From Thecamonas trahens ATCC 50062 (lineage: Eukaryota; Apusozoa; Apusomonadida; Apusomonadidae), in contig NW_013657640.1 in NCBI RefSeq assembly GCF_000142905.1, positions 274,343 through 338,342 on the forward strand: a stretch of 64,000 bases of DNA, written 5' to 3'. Of the stretch, positions 50,048 through 60,192 are shown piece by piece; positions within the stretch are counted from its first letter, which is position 1, and each line of letters begins with the position of its first letter. The notes beneath the pieces were generated by a model, which saw only the letters and a list, made by a program, of their open reading frames with translations, was not told the DNA's origin and searched no databases. The translations under genes and the position numbers were made by a program.

Positions 50048-51918
50048 ATGACCACACCAGGGACGAGTTCATCATCTCCCGCATCACACTGCTGGCCAAG
50101 GGTCCTGCGGTAGGTACCCCCCCCCCCCCCCCCCCTGGACTTTAGCAATATGGCGACCTCAAGCTCCACCCGGCTGGGGTGGCTTGGCGGTCGGCGTCGA
50201 CGGAGCGTGTGGTGACAGTCAAGGTCGCCTCCATCCAGCGGTTGGAGTGGCTCCGGGCAGGCAGGGAGTTTACCCTCTGCATTAGCGTCCGTGGCGGGTC
50301 TGTTGTCCGGCTGGGCGGGTTCAAGGAGGCGGACGTGGGCGTTCTCCGTGCCCATGTGGAAAAGCACTTTGGTGTCGAGCTCGAGGAGGACACGGTCTCG
50401 GCTCGAGGCATCAACTGGGGCGAGCTCGGTGTGGCGTCCAAGATGGTCAACCTGCGTGCGCCGGACGGGAGCCTCATTCTCTCGCTCCCGCTGGGAGACG
50501 TGGCACAGGCTGTGGTTCAGGGCCGCAAGTCGGACGAGCTTGTCTTTGACTTTCACCAGGACGACTCGGAGATGCCGATCGAGGTCATGCAGCGGATCGC
50601 GTTCACCATTCCGGCGTCTGTCGACGAGAACGGCGAGGAGGTTGCGAGCGGGGCCGAGCGGGCGGCCGCACTGCGGAAACAGGTTGTGGAGGAAGGCGAT
50701 CTGGAGCTGGCGTCTGGCGCCGCGCTCTGCACGCTCGAGCAGATGCAGCTCAAGACGCCGCGCGGCCGGTTCACCTTTGAGATGTACAGCAAGTTCATGA
50801 TTCTTCGTGGCCGGGCGCAGGACCACAAGATCATGTACTCGACGGTGACTCGGCTGTACCTTCTCCCGCCGCCCGACGAGAAGTCTGTTGTGCTTGTCAT
50901 CTCGCTCGACCCGCCGATCCGCCAGGGCCAGACCCGGTACCCGCACTTGCTGGTCTCGTTCAAGACCTCGGACTCGATCTCGGTCTCGCTCAACATGACG
51001 CAGGACGAAATCAACGAGCGGTTTACCAAGTTCACGACCGAGCCGCTCGAGCCCGAGATGAGTGGCGCCATTTTCGAGGTTGTCCCACTCATCATCAAGC
51101 ACTTTGTCGGCCGGACCATTGCTGCGCCAAGCTCGCAGGACGGGTTCTTTGCCAGCGACGGCTCCAAGGCGGTCCGCTGCTCCGTCGGCGCCTCGGATGG
51201 GCTCCTCTTCCCGCTCGCCCGCTCCATGTTCTTCATCCACAAGCCCGCGCTCTACATCCGCTTCTCCGAGATCACCTCGGTCGAGTTTGCCCGTGTCGAC
51301 GACGCATCGTCCAAGAAGGTCTCTAAGACCTGCGACCTCGTGGTCCACACCAAGAGCGGCACCTCGCACTCGTTCATCAACATTCCTCGCGCCGACTACC
51401 AGAACCTTTACAACTATCTCAACACGGCAGGCGTCAAGGTCAGCTCGGTCTCGATCGCTCCGCAGGCCTCCAACTCGTTTGTGCCCATGGACGAAATCGA
51501 CCTCGGCGTCGACGACGGCGTCCCTGGCGGCCTCGACTCGGAGGACGAGGACGAGGACTTCCAGGCCTCCGAGTCAGGCACCGACTCGTTCGAGTTTGCC
51601 TCGGACGACCTCTCCGAGCCCGAGTCGGATGACGATGACGATGCCAAGGCAAAGTCCAAGTCCAAGTCCAAGAAGAAGAAGAAGAAGAAGAAGAAGAAGG
51701 CCAAGCGGTCTCGCTCAGACTCGGATGACGACGATTTGGCTGCCGCCGGCAACAGCGGCGACGCCAACGACGACGACGATGCTGCTGTCAACAACGACGA
51801 TGCCGCTGCCTCGTCGCTGCAGCCACCTGCCAAGAAGGCCAAGACGACTACGGCTGCTGCTGCTGCTGGCTCGGACGAAGACGATCTCTTTGGCTCGGTC
51901 TCCGAGTCGGCCGAGTAA
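50048..51918 (+). CDS. SSRP1: FACT complex subunit SSRP1/Pob3
   Basis: Exon 1 is 50048-50109, exon 2 50146-51918; the intron is only 36 bp (GTAGGT...TTTAG). Exon 1 needs one extra G in the GGG run at 50060-50062; it is then exactly 21 codons, M-TTP-GDEFIISRITLLAKGPA, and joins QYGDLKLHPAGVAW. This matches the SSRP1 N-terminus (EF...G.L.L...G..W). About 611 aa: N-terminal PH-like domain, middle domain with DPPIRQGQTRYPHLLVSF and LNMTQDEINERF, then an acidic Asp/Glu/Ser region and a Lys-rich stretch. It handles H2A-H2B and H3-H4 during transcription and replication with SPT16. There is no HMG box at the C-terminus, as in yeast Pob3, so a separate HMG protein is probably used. Confidence 0.9.
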
Positions 51919-52694
51919 ACCCAACCCATGTGGCTCCCTTCTTCTTCCCCTTCCATGTGCTGGCTCCTGTTCTCTGCGCCTCTACGTCGACTCGGGTTTA
52001 TTTTCCGCACCTCCTTCCCTCGTGCTGGCCAGTCCACTTTGGCATCCAAAACCAAAGGGGCAACTCCCGGTCAGATCGGCACCCCTCTCTTTCTTTCTTC
52101 GGAAAGGTAGGTATCATTCGTTGGCTGCTACACGCAGCCACGCCGCCATGTCTCTCCCCCCCCCCCCCCCCTCCCCAGCGCGTTCCCACCGGCGATACTC
52201 GCGACCGCTTTACACCGCAGACTATCGATAGCAAGCGCCACGCCGTGCCTCTGCCCCCCCTGCTTGCCGCCTAGCTCGGCTTTTCGCCTTGGCTACCCCC
52301 CAGCAGGTCGCACAGGAGGGATGCCTGAATTTGTTGTTTTTCGAGCGAGAGCGTGACGCTCAGGCGACGCCTCGCGGCGCAGGTGTGGCGGCCCAGACGA
52401 GAGCTTCTTGAGCGCTCCGCGCAAGTATTTTGTAGTCTTAGGTCAAGCAAAGCCCTACGCCATGCTTTGCCGCCACACCTAACCACTTGCTGCGTCTGTA
52501 GCTTGCAGGTGGCATGGGCTGGAGCGTGCACGGGCGGCGACAGGCGCGTGAGGCTCGTTTTTCGGCCGTTGTGACCGGTTCGCCAGAAACTGAGCGTTTC
52601 GGGCGAATTTTGCGAGGACGGACGGGGCAAGCAGGCACTCACCTTTGCCAGCCACCGACACAGTGTTCTGAGAAGAAGTAGTTTACAAGTCAAC
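51919..52694. other. Intergenic region upstream of the myosin gene
   Basis: 776 bp between two plus-strand genes, with a run of 16 C at 52156-52171. I see no gene or RNA; the myosin promoter and 5' leader are expected here. Confidence 0.5.
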
Positions 52695-55600
52695 ATGTCG
52701 TCGACCAACCAGTTCTGGGTGGCCGACGAGACGGACGGGTACGTCCTTGGTGATGTGGTGTCTGAGGGTTCGGGCGAGGTGACCATTTCGGTCCTCGGCC
52801 ACCAGCGGACGGTGCCGCGCGACGAGGTGTTCGAGGTCAACCCAGGCAAGTACTCCAAGGTGCCGGACATGTCGCAGCTCGGGCACCTGTCGGACGCGAC
52901 GGTGCTGCATAACCTCAAGGAGCGATACTTTGCCAACAAGATCTACACGTACTCTGGCCTTTTCTGCGTTGCGGTTAACCCGTACAAGATGCTCCCGATC
53001 TACACGCCGCAGGTTGTCGAGTCGTACAAGGGCAAGCGGCGCGAGGAGATGGAGCCACACGTGTACGCGGTGGCCGACGAGGCGTACCGGGCGATGATGG
53101 ACGGGCGGCAGAACCAGTCGATGCTCATCACCGGTGAGTCTGGTGCCGGTAAGACGGTCAACACCAAGAAGGTGATCCAGTACCTGGCGGCCATTGCCGG
53201 GCGAATTTCCGAGGCCGGCGGGCGCGGTGAGCTCGAGGAGCAGATTGTGCAGGCGAACCCGATTCTGGAGGCGTTTGGTAACGCCAAGACGATCCGGAAC
53301 AACAACTCGTCGCGGTTCGGCAAGTTCATCGAGATCCAGTTTAACGGCTCGGGCGTGATTGCCGGTGGCGTGATCGATGTGTACCTCCTCGAGAAGTCGC
53401 GTGTGGTGTTCCAGTCCGGCGAGGAGCGGAACTACCACATTTTCTACCAGCTCCTTGTGGGTGCGCCGCAGAGCATCCGCGACGAGCTCCACCTGACCAA
53501 GCTCGAGGACTACAAGTGGCTCAACCCGGCGTCGTACGTTGCCGACGGCATCGACGACACTGAGTGGTGGGCGGAGACTCAGGAGGCGTGGGAGACCATG
53601 GGCGTTCCGCAGGAGGAGTGGATGAACGTGTACAAGATCATGGCGGCCGTCCTTCACATGGGTAACGTCGAGTTTACCCAGTCGCGGCGGTCCGAGGACG
53701 CCCAGGCCGATGACAATGCGCTCGCCTCGCTCGCCGAGATCGAGTACCTCCTCGATCTCGAGGCCGGCTCGCTGGCCAAGGCTGTTCTCCGGCCGCGGCT
53801 CAAGGCTGGCCTCGAGTGGGTCAACAAGTCGCGGAACAAGGCGCAGGCACAGAACGTGATGGAGGCCATGGCCAAGTCGATCTACGAGCGGACTTTCCGC
53901 TGGATTGTGGAGCGGATCAACCAGACGCTGCACAACAAGAACCGCCGCGAGCTTTTCATCGGCGTCCTCGACATTTCCGGTTTTGAGATCTTTGAGGTTA
54001 ACTCGTTTGAGCAGCTCTGCATCAACTACACCAACGAGAAGCTCCAGCAGTTCTTCAACCACCACATGTTCAACCTCGAGCAGGAGGAGTACAAGCGCGA
54101 GCAGATCGAGTGGGACATGATCGACTTTGGCATGGACCTGCAGGACACTATCGATCTCATCGAGCAGACCAAGATGCCGTTTGGTATTCTCTCCATCCTC
54201 GACGAGCAGTGTGCGTTCCCCAAGGCGACCGACGAGACGTTTGTGGACAAGCTCGGCGAGCTGCACAAAGACAAGCACCCCAAGTTTTCGCTGCCCAAGT
54301 TCTCCAAGAACACCTTTAACGTCCACCACTACGCCGGCAAGGTCATCTACACCTCGGATGACTGGCTCGAGAAGAACCGCGACAAGCTCGATGATCCGCT
54401 CACCGTTGTCCTTCAAGACTCGACCAACGAGTACGTGGGCGCGCTCTTCGACGACCTCTACCCCGACCGCGAGGGCTCGGCCTCTGTCGCCCGCTCCAAG
54501 AAGCAAAAGACCCGCCCGTATGTCTCTGTGGCGCACAAGACCCAGCTTGAGAGCCTGATGGCTACGCTCAACTCGACGACGCCGCACTTTATTCGCTGCA
54601 TCAAGCCGAACGAGCAGAAGCGGCCGGCGCTTATCGACGCCCACATGGTGCTCGACCAGCTGCGGTGCAACGGTGTGCTCGAGGGCATCCGCATTTGCCG
54701 CAAGGGCTTCCCCAACCGGCTCCTCTTCCAGGACTTTAAGGACCGCTACCGGTGCCTCGCCGGCAACCGGGTCCCGGACTCGCTCCTTGACCTCAAGGAG
54801 GCCTGCCGCATCATCATCGAGACGGTCGGCGTCGATCCGGCCATGTACCGGATCGGTGTCTCCAAGGTCTTTTTCAAGGCCGGCGAGCTCCCCAAGCTCG
54901 AAGAGATGCGCGACGAGATCCTCGGTAAGCTCCTCATCAAGTTCCAGGCTGTTGTGCGCGGCCACTTTGGCCGCTCCGAGTTCACCACGATGCTCGAGAA
55001 CTCGAACGCGATTGCTATCCTGCAAAAGTCGGTGCGGACGTACCTCAAGCTCCGCCAGTGGGGCTGGTGGCAGCTCTTTGCCAAAATCCGTCCGCTCATT
55101 GTGCATCGCGACCGCGAGGCCGAGGAGCGCGCCCGCCAGGAGGAGGTCGAGCGGCTTAAGGCTGAGAAGGAGGCTGCCGCCAAGAAGGAGGCCCAGATGC
55201 AGGCTGAAATGGCGCGCATTGCCGCCGAAAAGGAGACCGCGGCCCGCGAGGCTGCCGAGCGCGCCGCCGCAGCTGAGGCTGCCGCTGCCGCCGAGGCGGA
55301 GCGGCTCCGCAACCAGCTTGCCGCGGACAAGGCCCGCATGGAGGAGGAGGCCGACGCTGCCCGTGCCGCGGCCCGCGAGGAGGCCCGCCGCCTCCGCGAC
55401 AAGCTTGAGGCCGAGAAGGTGGCAGCCGAGACGGCGTCTGCCGACGAGCGCGCCCGTCTCATGGCCAAGATGGAGCAGACGAAGCGTGAGCTGCAGGAGG
55501 CCGCCGATGCTGAGAAGGCGCGCCTCCAGCGCGAGGCTGACGCCCAGGCTGCCGAGCTCGAGCGCAAGCGCCAAGAGTACGAGGCGCAGCTGCGGAAGCG

Positions 55601-58600
55601 CGAGCAGCAGCTCGCGTCGTCGCGCTCTGAGGCCCAGGAGCAGGAGGAGGCCAAGCGGCGGCTGATGTCGGAGAAGTCGCTGCTCCTCACCCGGATCGAC
55701 GGCCTCGAGCAGGATCTCGAGGAGGAGCGGACAGCTAAGGCTCGCTCCGACTCGACCATCCGCGAGCTTCAGGCCCAGATTGCCGAGCTGAAGTCGAAGG
55801 TTGCTGACCTAGAGGCCCAGGTCTCGGCGCTCGAGGCTGCCAAGCGCGACCTCGAGGCCAAGCTCTCGGTGGCGACGCTCGAGGCGCAGGAGGCACAGGA
55901 TACCATTGCCCGGCTGGAGAAATCGAAGCGGTCGGCGTCGCTCGACAACGACGCGCTGCAAGACGAGCTCGAGGACGCCGAGAAGGCGCGCGCCTCGCTC
56001 GACCGTGCTAAGCGGTCGCTCGAGAAGCAGCTTGCCGAGGCCGAGAACGACGCCGCGATGGCGACGGCGGCCAAGGACGCGGCCGAGAAGAAAGCTCGCA
56101 AGCTCGGCTCGGAGCTCAAGGCGGCCAAGGCCGCGGCGAGCAGTGCGTCCGGCATTGGCTCGACGTCGGACGTCGAGGTTAAGCGGATGGAGAACGAGCT
56201 CCGCTCGCTCCGCGAGCAGCTCGTTACAGCCGAGTCCAAGATTGCGTCGATCGAGCGCCAGAAGCGCTCGCTGCAGACCGCTAACGAGGATCTGACCGAG
56301 AGCCTCGACGACACGTCGCGGGCACTCTCAGACGCCAAGCGCAAGGCGGCGGCAGCAGCTGAGGCCGCAGCGCGCGCTACCGACGAGCTCGAGGATGAGG
56401 TCCAGGAGCGCGAGGCTGCCGAGCTCATGCTCCACCAGCGCGAGCTTGAGCTTGATGACACGCGGCGGCAGCTTACGCAAGCTCTCGACGAGAAGGAGAG
56501 CTCGCTCTCGAGCTCGCGGGCCAAGTGGGAGCAGGCCATTGCCGAGCTCCGCGAGGAGCTTGCCGGCGAGGTCAAGGCCAAGGGCGCGATGGAGAAGGCG
56601 CTGCGGCGGGCCAAGACGGACCTGGAGGATGAGCGGGCGGCAGCGGCACTCCGCGCCTCGGCCTCGTCCGAGTCATCGACCAAGGAGCGGCGGCTGGCCG
56701 CAGAGCTCGCGCGTGCACAGGAAGCACTTGCCGAGGCTCAGCGCGGTCTGGCGGTGGCAGAGGCGTCGGCAGCCAAGCTCTCGACGCAGGTCACTGGCTT
56801 CCGCGACGAAGCTGACGAGGCGCTGCGGCAGCGTTCGATTGCGCAGAAGAAGGCCAAGTCGCTCGAGATGGAGGTTGAGGACCTTCGCGAGCAGGTCGAG
56901 GAGGAGGCCATCCTCCACAAGAACGCGGCTGCTCACGTCAAGGAGCTTGAGGCTGAGCTCTCTGAGGCTGTGGCCAAGGCCGAGGACGAGGAGGCAGCGG
57001 CTGAGATGCTCCGCGACGAGCAGGCGCGTCTGCTCGAGGAAATGGAAATGCTCAAGGGCTCGGCCGACGTCGAGCTGGTGGCCAAGCTCGAGGAGCTCGA
57101 GAAGACCATCCGCGACCTCCGCAACGAGCTGCTCGAGGCACGCGAGGAGCTCGACGAGGAGCGGCGGAAGACGAGCTCGGCCGAGCGTGCCAAGCGCGCG
57201 CTTGCGTCGGAACTCGACCAGGCGCAGGACGCGCTCGAGTCGGAGAAGCTGGCGGCGACGCTTCTCAAGGAGGCGAAGGCGCATCTCGACTCGGAGCTCA
57301 AGTCTCTCCGCGCACAGCTCTCTGCCGAGCAGGAGTCAGCGCTCCAGGCCGAGCTGCGGTGCAAGAAGATGGATGCGGCACAGGCGGAGGTTGCGGCACA
57401 GATGGCGGAGCTGCAGTCGCGGCGTGACGCCGATGTCCGGGCACGCAAGGAGCTCAAGGTCACCATCCGCGAGCTGCAGGAGGACGTGTCGGAGCAGCAG
57501 CTGCTCACCCAGCATGTGGAGCGGTCGAAGAAGCTTCTCGCTGAGGAGGTGCAGCAGCTCAAGGAGGAGCTCGAGGACGCTATCGAGGAGCGGCAGAAGG
57601 TCGAGGACCTCCGTCGTGAGCAGTACGCGCAGCTCCAGGAGTACCGCAACTCGCTCGAGAACGCCGACAACACCCGGGTGACCAAGCTCGAGGAGGAGAA
57701 GCGTTCGCTTCAGGCGCGTATCGCGGAGCTTGATCTCAAGGTCATCGAGCTCGAGCGCAAGGCCGGCCGCGGTGGCGCGTCCGGCGTCGCCGGCTCGGGC
57801 ACCCGCGCCAAGATGGAGGTCAAGGCTGCGGTGGCCGAGGAGCAGACCAAGGCACGGCAGGCGAGCAAGCTTGCCAAGAAGCACAAGGCTGAGGCTTCCA
57901 AGGTCAACGCCAAGCTCCTCAAGTCGAAGAAGGAGACCGAGGCGTCGAAGCGTGAGCTCCAGGTTGCGCGGACGCAGCTCGCCGATACCAAGGCGCGTCT
58001 CGAAGTCCTGCAGCGGAACATGAGCGCGCTGACGGCGTCGAACAACGAGCTCACGGCGCAGGTTGAGGACCTGCGCGACGCGCACGAGGTTGCGGTCCGG
58101 GCCAAGACGGCTCAGGCGAACAAGCGGCGCGAGCTCGAGCTCAAGGTCCAGCAGCTTGAGTCGCAGCTCGAGTCCGCGTCTTCGGGCGTGAGCTCGGAGG
58201 CAACCGATGAGCTCAAGCGACAGCACATTCTGGAGATTGCCGAGGTCAAGAAGCAGGCTGCGGCAGATGCGGCTGTGGAAATCGAGGCACTCGAGAACGC
58301 CAAGCGCGAGAGCCGTGCCAAGCGCGAGGCTCTCAAGGAGCTGCTTGACGACGCCGAGCGCGAGAACGCGTCGATGGAGAAGCAGCTGCAGCGGGCTCAG
58401 CGTGAGGCTGCTGCCGCCGTCGCCCGCCTCGACGACGAAGTTAAGAGCCGGACCGAGTTTGAAAAGTCCAACCGCGGGCTCATGTCGGAGAACAAGGACC
58501 TGGCGCACCGGCTGGCGACGGCCGAGAGCTTCGTGGAGAGCTCCAAGGATGAGATTGCGGCTCTGCGCGCGGCGCAGGCCGAGGCGCTCGCCAAGCACGA

Positions 58601-59972
58601 GGAGCTCCTTTCGCAGGTCTCGTCGCTCGACGCGGCCGCCAAGTCTGCCGAGGCCGAGATCGAGGCGATGAAGGACGACTACGACGACGCGATTGCGGCG
58701 GCCGAGGAGGCTGCCGAGCAGCTCAACTTTGTCAACACCGAGCTCGAGGAGGTCCGCGACCGCCTTGCACAGGAGGAGGCGCTCCGCGAGGAGTGGGAGC
58801 ACGAGAAGATCGAGACACTCGACCAGCTCGCCAACCTCAAGGAGCGTTACGAGACGCAGATTGAGGAGCAGGCCGAGGCGCTCGAGGAGTCGCGCCGGCA
58901 GCTGCTCAAGGACGTCAAGGTGCTGTCGGAGAAGGCGGCGACGGAGGAGCGGCAGAAGTTCGAGCTCGAGAAGACGAGCCGGCGGCTGGCGAACGAGAAG
59001 GAGGACATGGCCGACGAGCTCGCGGCGCTGCAGCGGAAGCAAGCCGAGCACGACAAGGTCGTCAACAAGCTCTCGACGGAGCTCACGGTGGCGTCGACCA
59101 AGCTCGAGCAGGAGACCCGTCTCCGCGCCGAGAGCGACATTGCCGGCAAGCGGGCCGAGATGGCGGCGCGCGAGGCGCAGGAGGACCTTGCCGACGCGGT
59201 CAAGCAGCTCGAGTCGGTCCGGTCGAAGCGCAAGGCCGTGGAGGACCGGCTGCAGTCTGTTGTTCTCGAGCTCGAGGAGGAGCGGGCCGCATTCGCGGCG
59301 CTCAACGCCACCTGCCGTGACCTCGAGACTGAGGTTGAGGATCTTCGCGAGAAGCTCGACGACTCCGAGTCACACAACCGGTCGATCGACGAGGTCCAGA
59401 TGTCGCTCAACAAGCAGATCGACGAGCTCGAGGCCGAACTCATCCGGACCGACGACACCAACATGCGGCTGGAGAAGGACAACATCGCCAAGGAGCGCGA
59501 GCTTAAGGACCTCCAGGCGCGGCTCGCCCGCTCCGACGGGCGTGGCGCGTCGTCCATCGAGCGCGTCCGCAAGCGGCTCGAGTCCAAGATCGCCGAGATC
59601 CAGGCCCGGCTCTCCAAGGAGACCGCGTCCAAGGTCGACCTGCAGAAGCAGCTCCGTTCGGCCACCAAGGAGCTGCGCAAGGCCAAGGCCGATGCGGCCG
59701 AGGCTGGCAAGGCCGTCACCCGTGCCGAGTCGCGGGCGTCCAAGGCGCTCGCCCGCGTTGCCATGCTCCGTGACGAGCTCGACGTTCAGGCGTCCGAGGT
59801 TGCCCAGGCCGAGTCGGAGCGCCGCAAGCTTCGCCGCGTCAACGAGGAGCTCCGCACCTCGAACACGGCCGCCAAGGAGGAGGTCATCGTGCTCAAGGAC
59901 AAGCTCGAGGAGAGCAAGGCCGCCAACGAGGCCATCAACGCCAAGATCGCTGTCCTTCTCGGCCAGGCGTAA
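52695..59972 (+). CDS. Conventional myosin II heavy chain
   Basis: 2425 aa, intron-free. N-terminal SH3-like region (about 5-55, FWVADETDGYVLGDV). Motor domain to about residue 775 with P-loop GESGAGKT, NNNSSRFGKF (switch I), LDISGFEIFE (switch II and relay), the FIRCIKPNE actin-side element and the converter (LLFQDFKDRYRCL). Two IQ-like segments follow (KFQAVVRGHFGRSEF; AILQKSVRTYLKLRQ), ending in WGWWQLFAKIRPLI at the start of the rod. The remaining roughly 1600 residues are a near-continuous coiled coil with charged heptads. It forms bipolar filaments and drives cortical contraction and cytokinesis. The rod is longer than the approximately 1100 residues of animal myosin II. Myosin II is typical of Amorphea, which is evidence for the host lineage. 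Confidence 0.95.
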   Translation: MSSTNQFWVADETDGYVLGDVVSEGSGEVTISVLGHQRTVPRDEVFEVNPGKYSKVPDMSQLGHLSDATVLHNLKERYFANKIYTYSGLFCVAVNPYKMLPIYTPQVVESYKGKRREEMEPHVYAVADEAYRAMMDGRQNQSMLITGESGAGKTVNTKKVIQYLAAIAGRISEAGGRGELEEQIVQANPILEAFGNAKTIRNNNSSRFGKFIEIQFNGSGVIAGGVIDVYLLEKSRVVFQSGEERNYHIFYQLLVGAPQSIRDELHLTKLEDYKWLNPASYVADGIDDTEWWAETQEAWETMGVPQEEWMNVYKIMAAVLHMGNVEFTQSRRSEDAQADDNALASLAEIEYLLDLEAGSLAKAVLRPRLKAGLEWVNKSRNKAQAQNVMEAMAKSIYERTFRWIVERINQTLHNKNRRELFIGVLDISGFEIFEVNSFEQLCINYTNEKLQQFFNHHMFNLEQEEYKREQIEWDMIDFGMDLQDTIDLIEQTKMPFGILSILDEQCAFPKATDETFVDKLGELHKDKHPKFSLPKFSKNTFNVHHYAGKVIYTSDDWLEKNRDKLDDPLTVVLQDSTNEYVGALFDDLYPDREGSASVARSKKQKTRPYVSVAHKTQLESLMATLNSTTPHFIRCIKPNEQKRPALIDAHMVLDQLRCNGVLEGIRICRKGFPNRLLFQDFKDRYRCLAGNRVPDSLLDLKEACRIIIETVGVDPAMYRIGVSKVFFKAGELPKLEEMRDEILGKLLIKFQAVVRGHFGRSEFTTMLENSNAIAILQKSVRTYLKLRQWGWWQLFAKIRPLIVHRDREAEERARQEEVERLKAEKEAAAKKEAQMQAEMARIAAEKETAAREAAERAAAAEAAAAAEAERLRNQLAADKARMEEEADAARAAAREEARRLRDKLEAEKVAAETASADERARLMAKMEQTKRELQEAADAEKARLQREADAQAAELERKRQEYEAQLRKREQQLASSRSEAQEQEEAKRRLMSEKSLLLTRIDGLEQDLEEERTAKARSDSTIRELQAQIAELKSKVADLEAQVSALEAAKRDLEAKLSVATLEAQEAQDTIARLEKSKRSASLDNDALQDELEDAEKARASLDRAKRSLEKQLAEAENDAAMATAAKDAAEKKARKLGSELKAAKAAASSASGIGSTSDVEVKRMENELRSLREQLVTAESKIASIERQKRSLQTANEDLTESLDDTSRALSDAKRKAAAAAEAAARATDELEDEVQEREAAELMLHQRELELDDTRRQLTQALDEKESSLSSSRAKWEQAIAELREELAGEVKAKGAMEKALRRAKTDLEDERAAAALRASASSESSTKERRLAAELARAQEALAEAQRGLAVAEASAAKLSTQVTGFRDEADEALRQRSIAQKKAKSLEMEVEDLREQVEEEAILHKNAAAHVKELEAELSEAVAKAEDEEAAAEMLRDEQARLLEEMEMLKGSADVELVAKLEELEKTIRDLRNELLEAREELDEERRKTSSAERAKRALASELDQAQDALESEKLAATLLKEAKAHLDSELKSLRAQLSAEQESALQAELRCKKMDAAQAEVAAQMAELQSRRDADVRARKELKVTIRELQEDVSEQQLLTQHVERSKKLLAEEVQQLKEELEDAIEERQKVEDLRREQYAQLQEYRNSLENADNTRVTKLEEEKRSLQARIAELDLKVIELERKAGRGGASGVAGSGTRAKMEVKAAVAEEQTKARQASKLAKKHKAEASKVNAKLLKSKKETEASKRELQVARTQLADTKARLEVLQRNMSALTASNNELTAQVEDLRDAHEVAVRAKTAQANKRRELELKVQQLESQLESASSGVSSEATDELKRQHILEIAEVKKQAAADAAVEIEALENAKRESRAKREALKELLDDAERENASMEKQLQRAQREAAAAVARLDDEVKSRTEFEKSNRGLMSENKDLAHRLATAESFVESSKDEIAALRAAQAEALAKHEELLSQVSSLDAAAKSAEAEIEAMKDDYDDAIAAAEEAAEQLNFVNTELEEVRDRLAQEEALREEWEHEKIETLDQLANLKERYETQIEEQAEALEESRRQLLKDVKVLSEKAATEERQKFELEKTSRRLANEKEDMADELAALQRKQAEHDKVVNKLSTELTVASTKLEQETRLRAESDIAGKRAEMAAREAQEDLADAVKQLESVRSKRKAVEDRLQSVVLELEEERAAFAALNATCRDLETEVEDLREKLDDSESHNRSIDEVQMSLNKQIDELEAELIRTDDTNMRLEKDNIAKERELKDLQARLARSDGRGASSIERVRKRLESKIAEIQARLSKETASKVDLQKQLRSATKELRKAKADAAEAGKAVTRAESRASKALARVAMLRDELDVQASEVAQAESERRKLRRVNEELRTSNTAAKEEVIVLKDKLEESKAANEAINAKIAVLLGQA

Positions 59973-60192
59973 GCCGTGCTGAGGAAGCATCGATTCGAGC
60001 TCTGTCCTGAGCTCTATCCTGAGCTCTATCCCAGGGAATGAACTCGAAGTTTTTGAGCATGGTGGTGGGGTGTTGGGCTTGAGTGAGGTGGGCGAGGTGG
60101 GCGACGAGGGTGAGGTGGCGGGAGCGGTGGTGGTGGCGTGGTTAGGACAGGGAACACCTCTCTTTGCAGCAACTAGTGAAGCTGGTGTAAGC

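Noticed and set aside
51919-52694. Search for a tRNA or other structured RNA upstream of myosin
   Set aside because: No GGTTCRANYC-type B box with a matching acceptor stem is found; the same holds for the other larger spacers.
52683-55574. Long minus-strand open frame (about 960 codons) opposite the myosin gene
   Set aside because: Leu/Val/Arg-rich translation that mirrors the myosin codons (GAG/CTC, AAG/CTT bias). The plus strand is unambiguously myosin II.
57336-59051. Minus-strand open frame (about 570 codons) opposite the myosin rod
   Set aside because: Composition shadow of the coiled-coil codons (Leu-rich); no domain.
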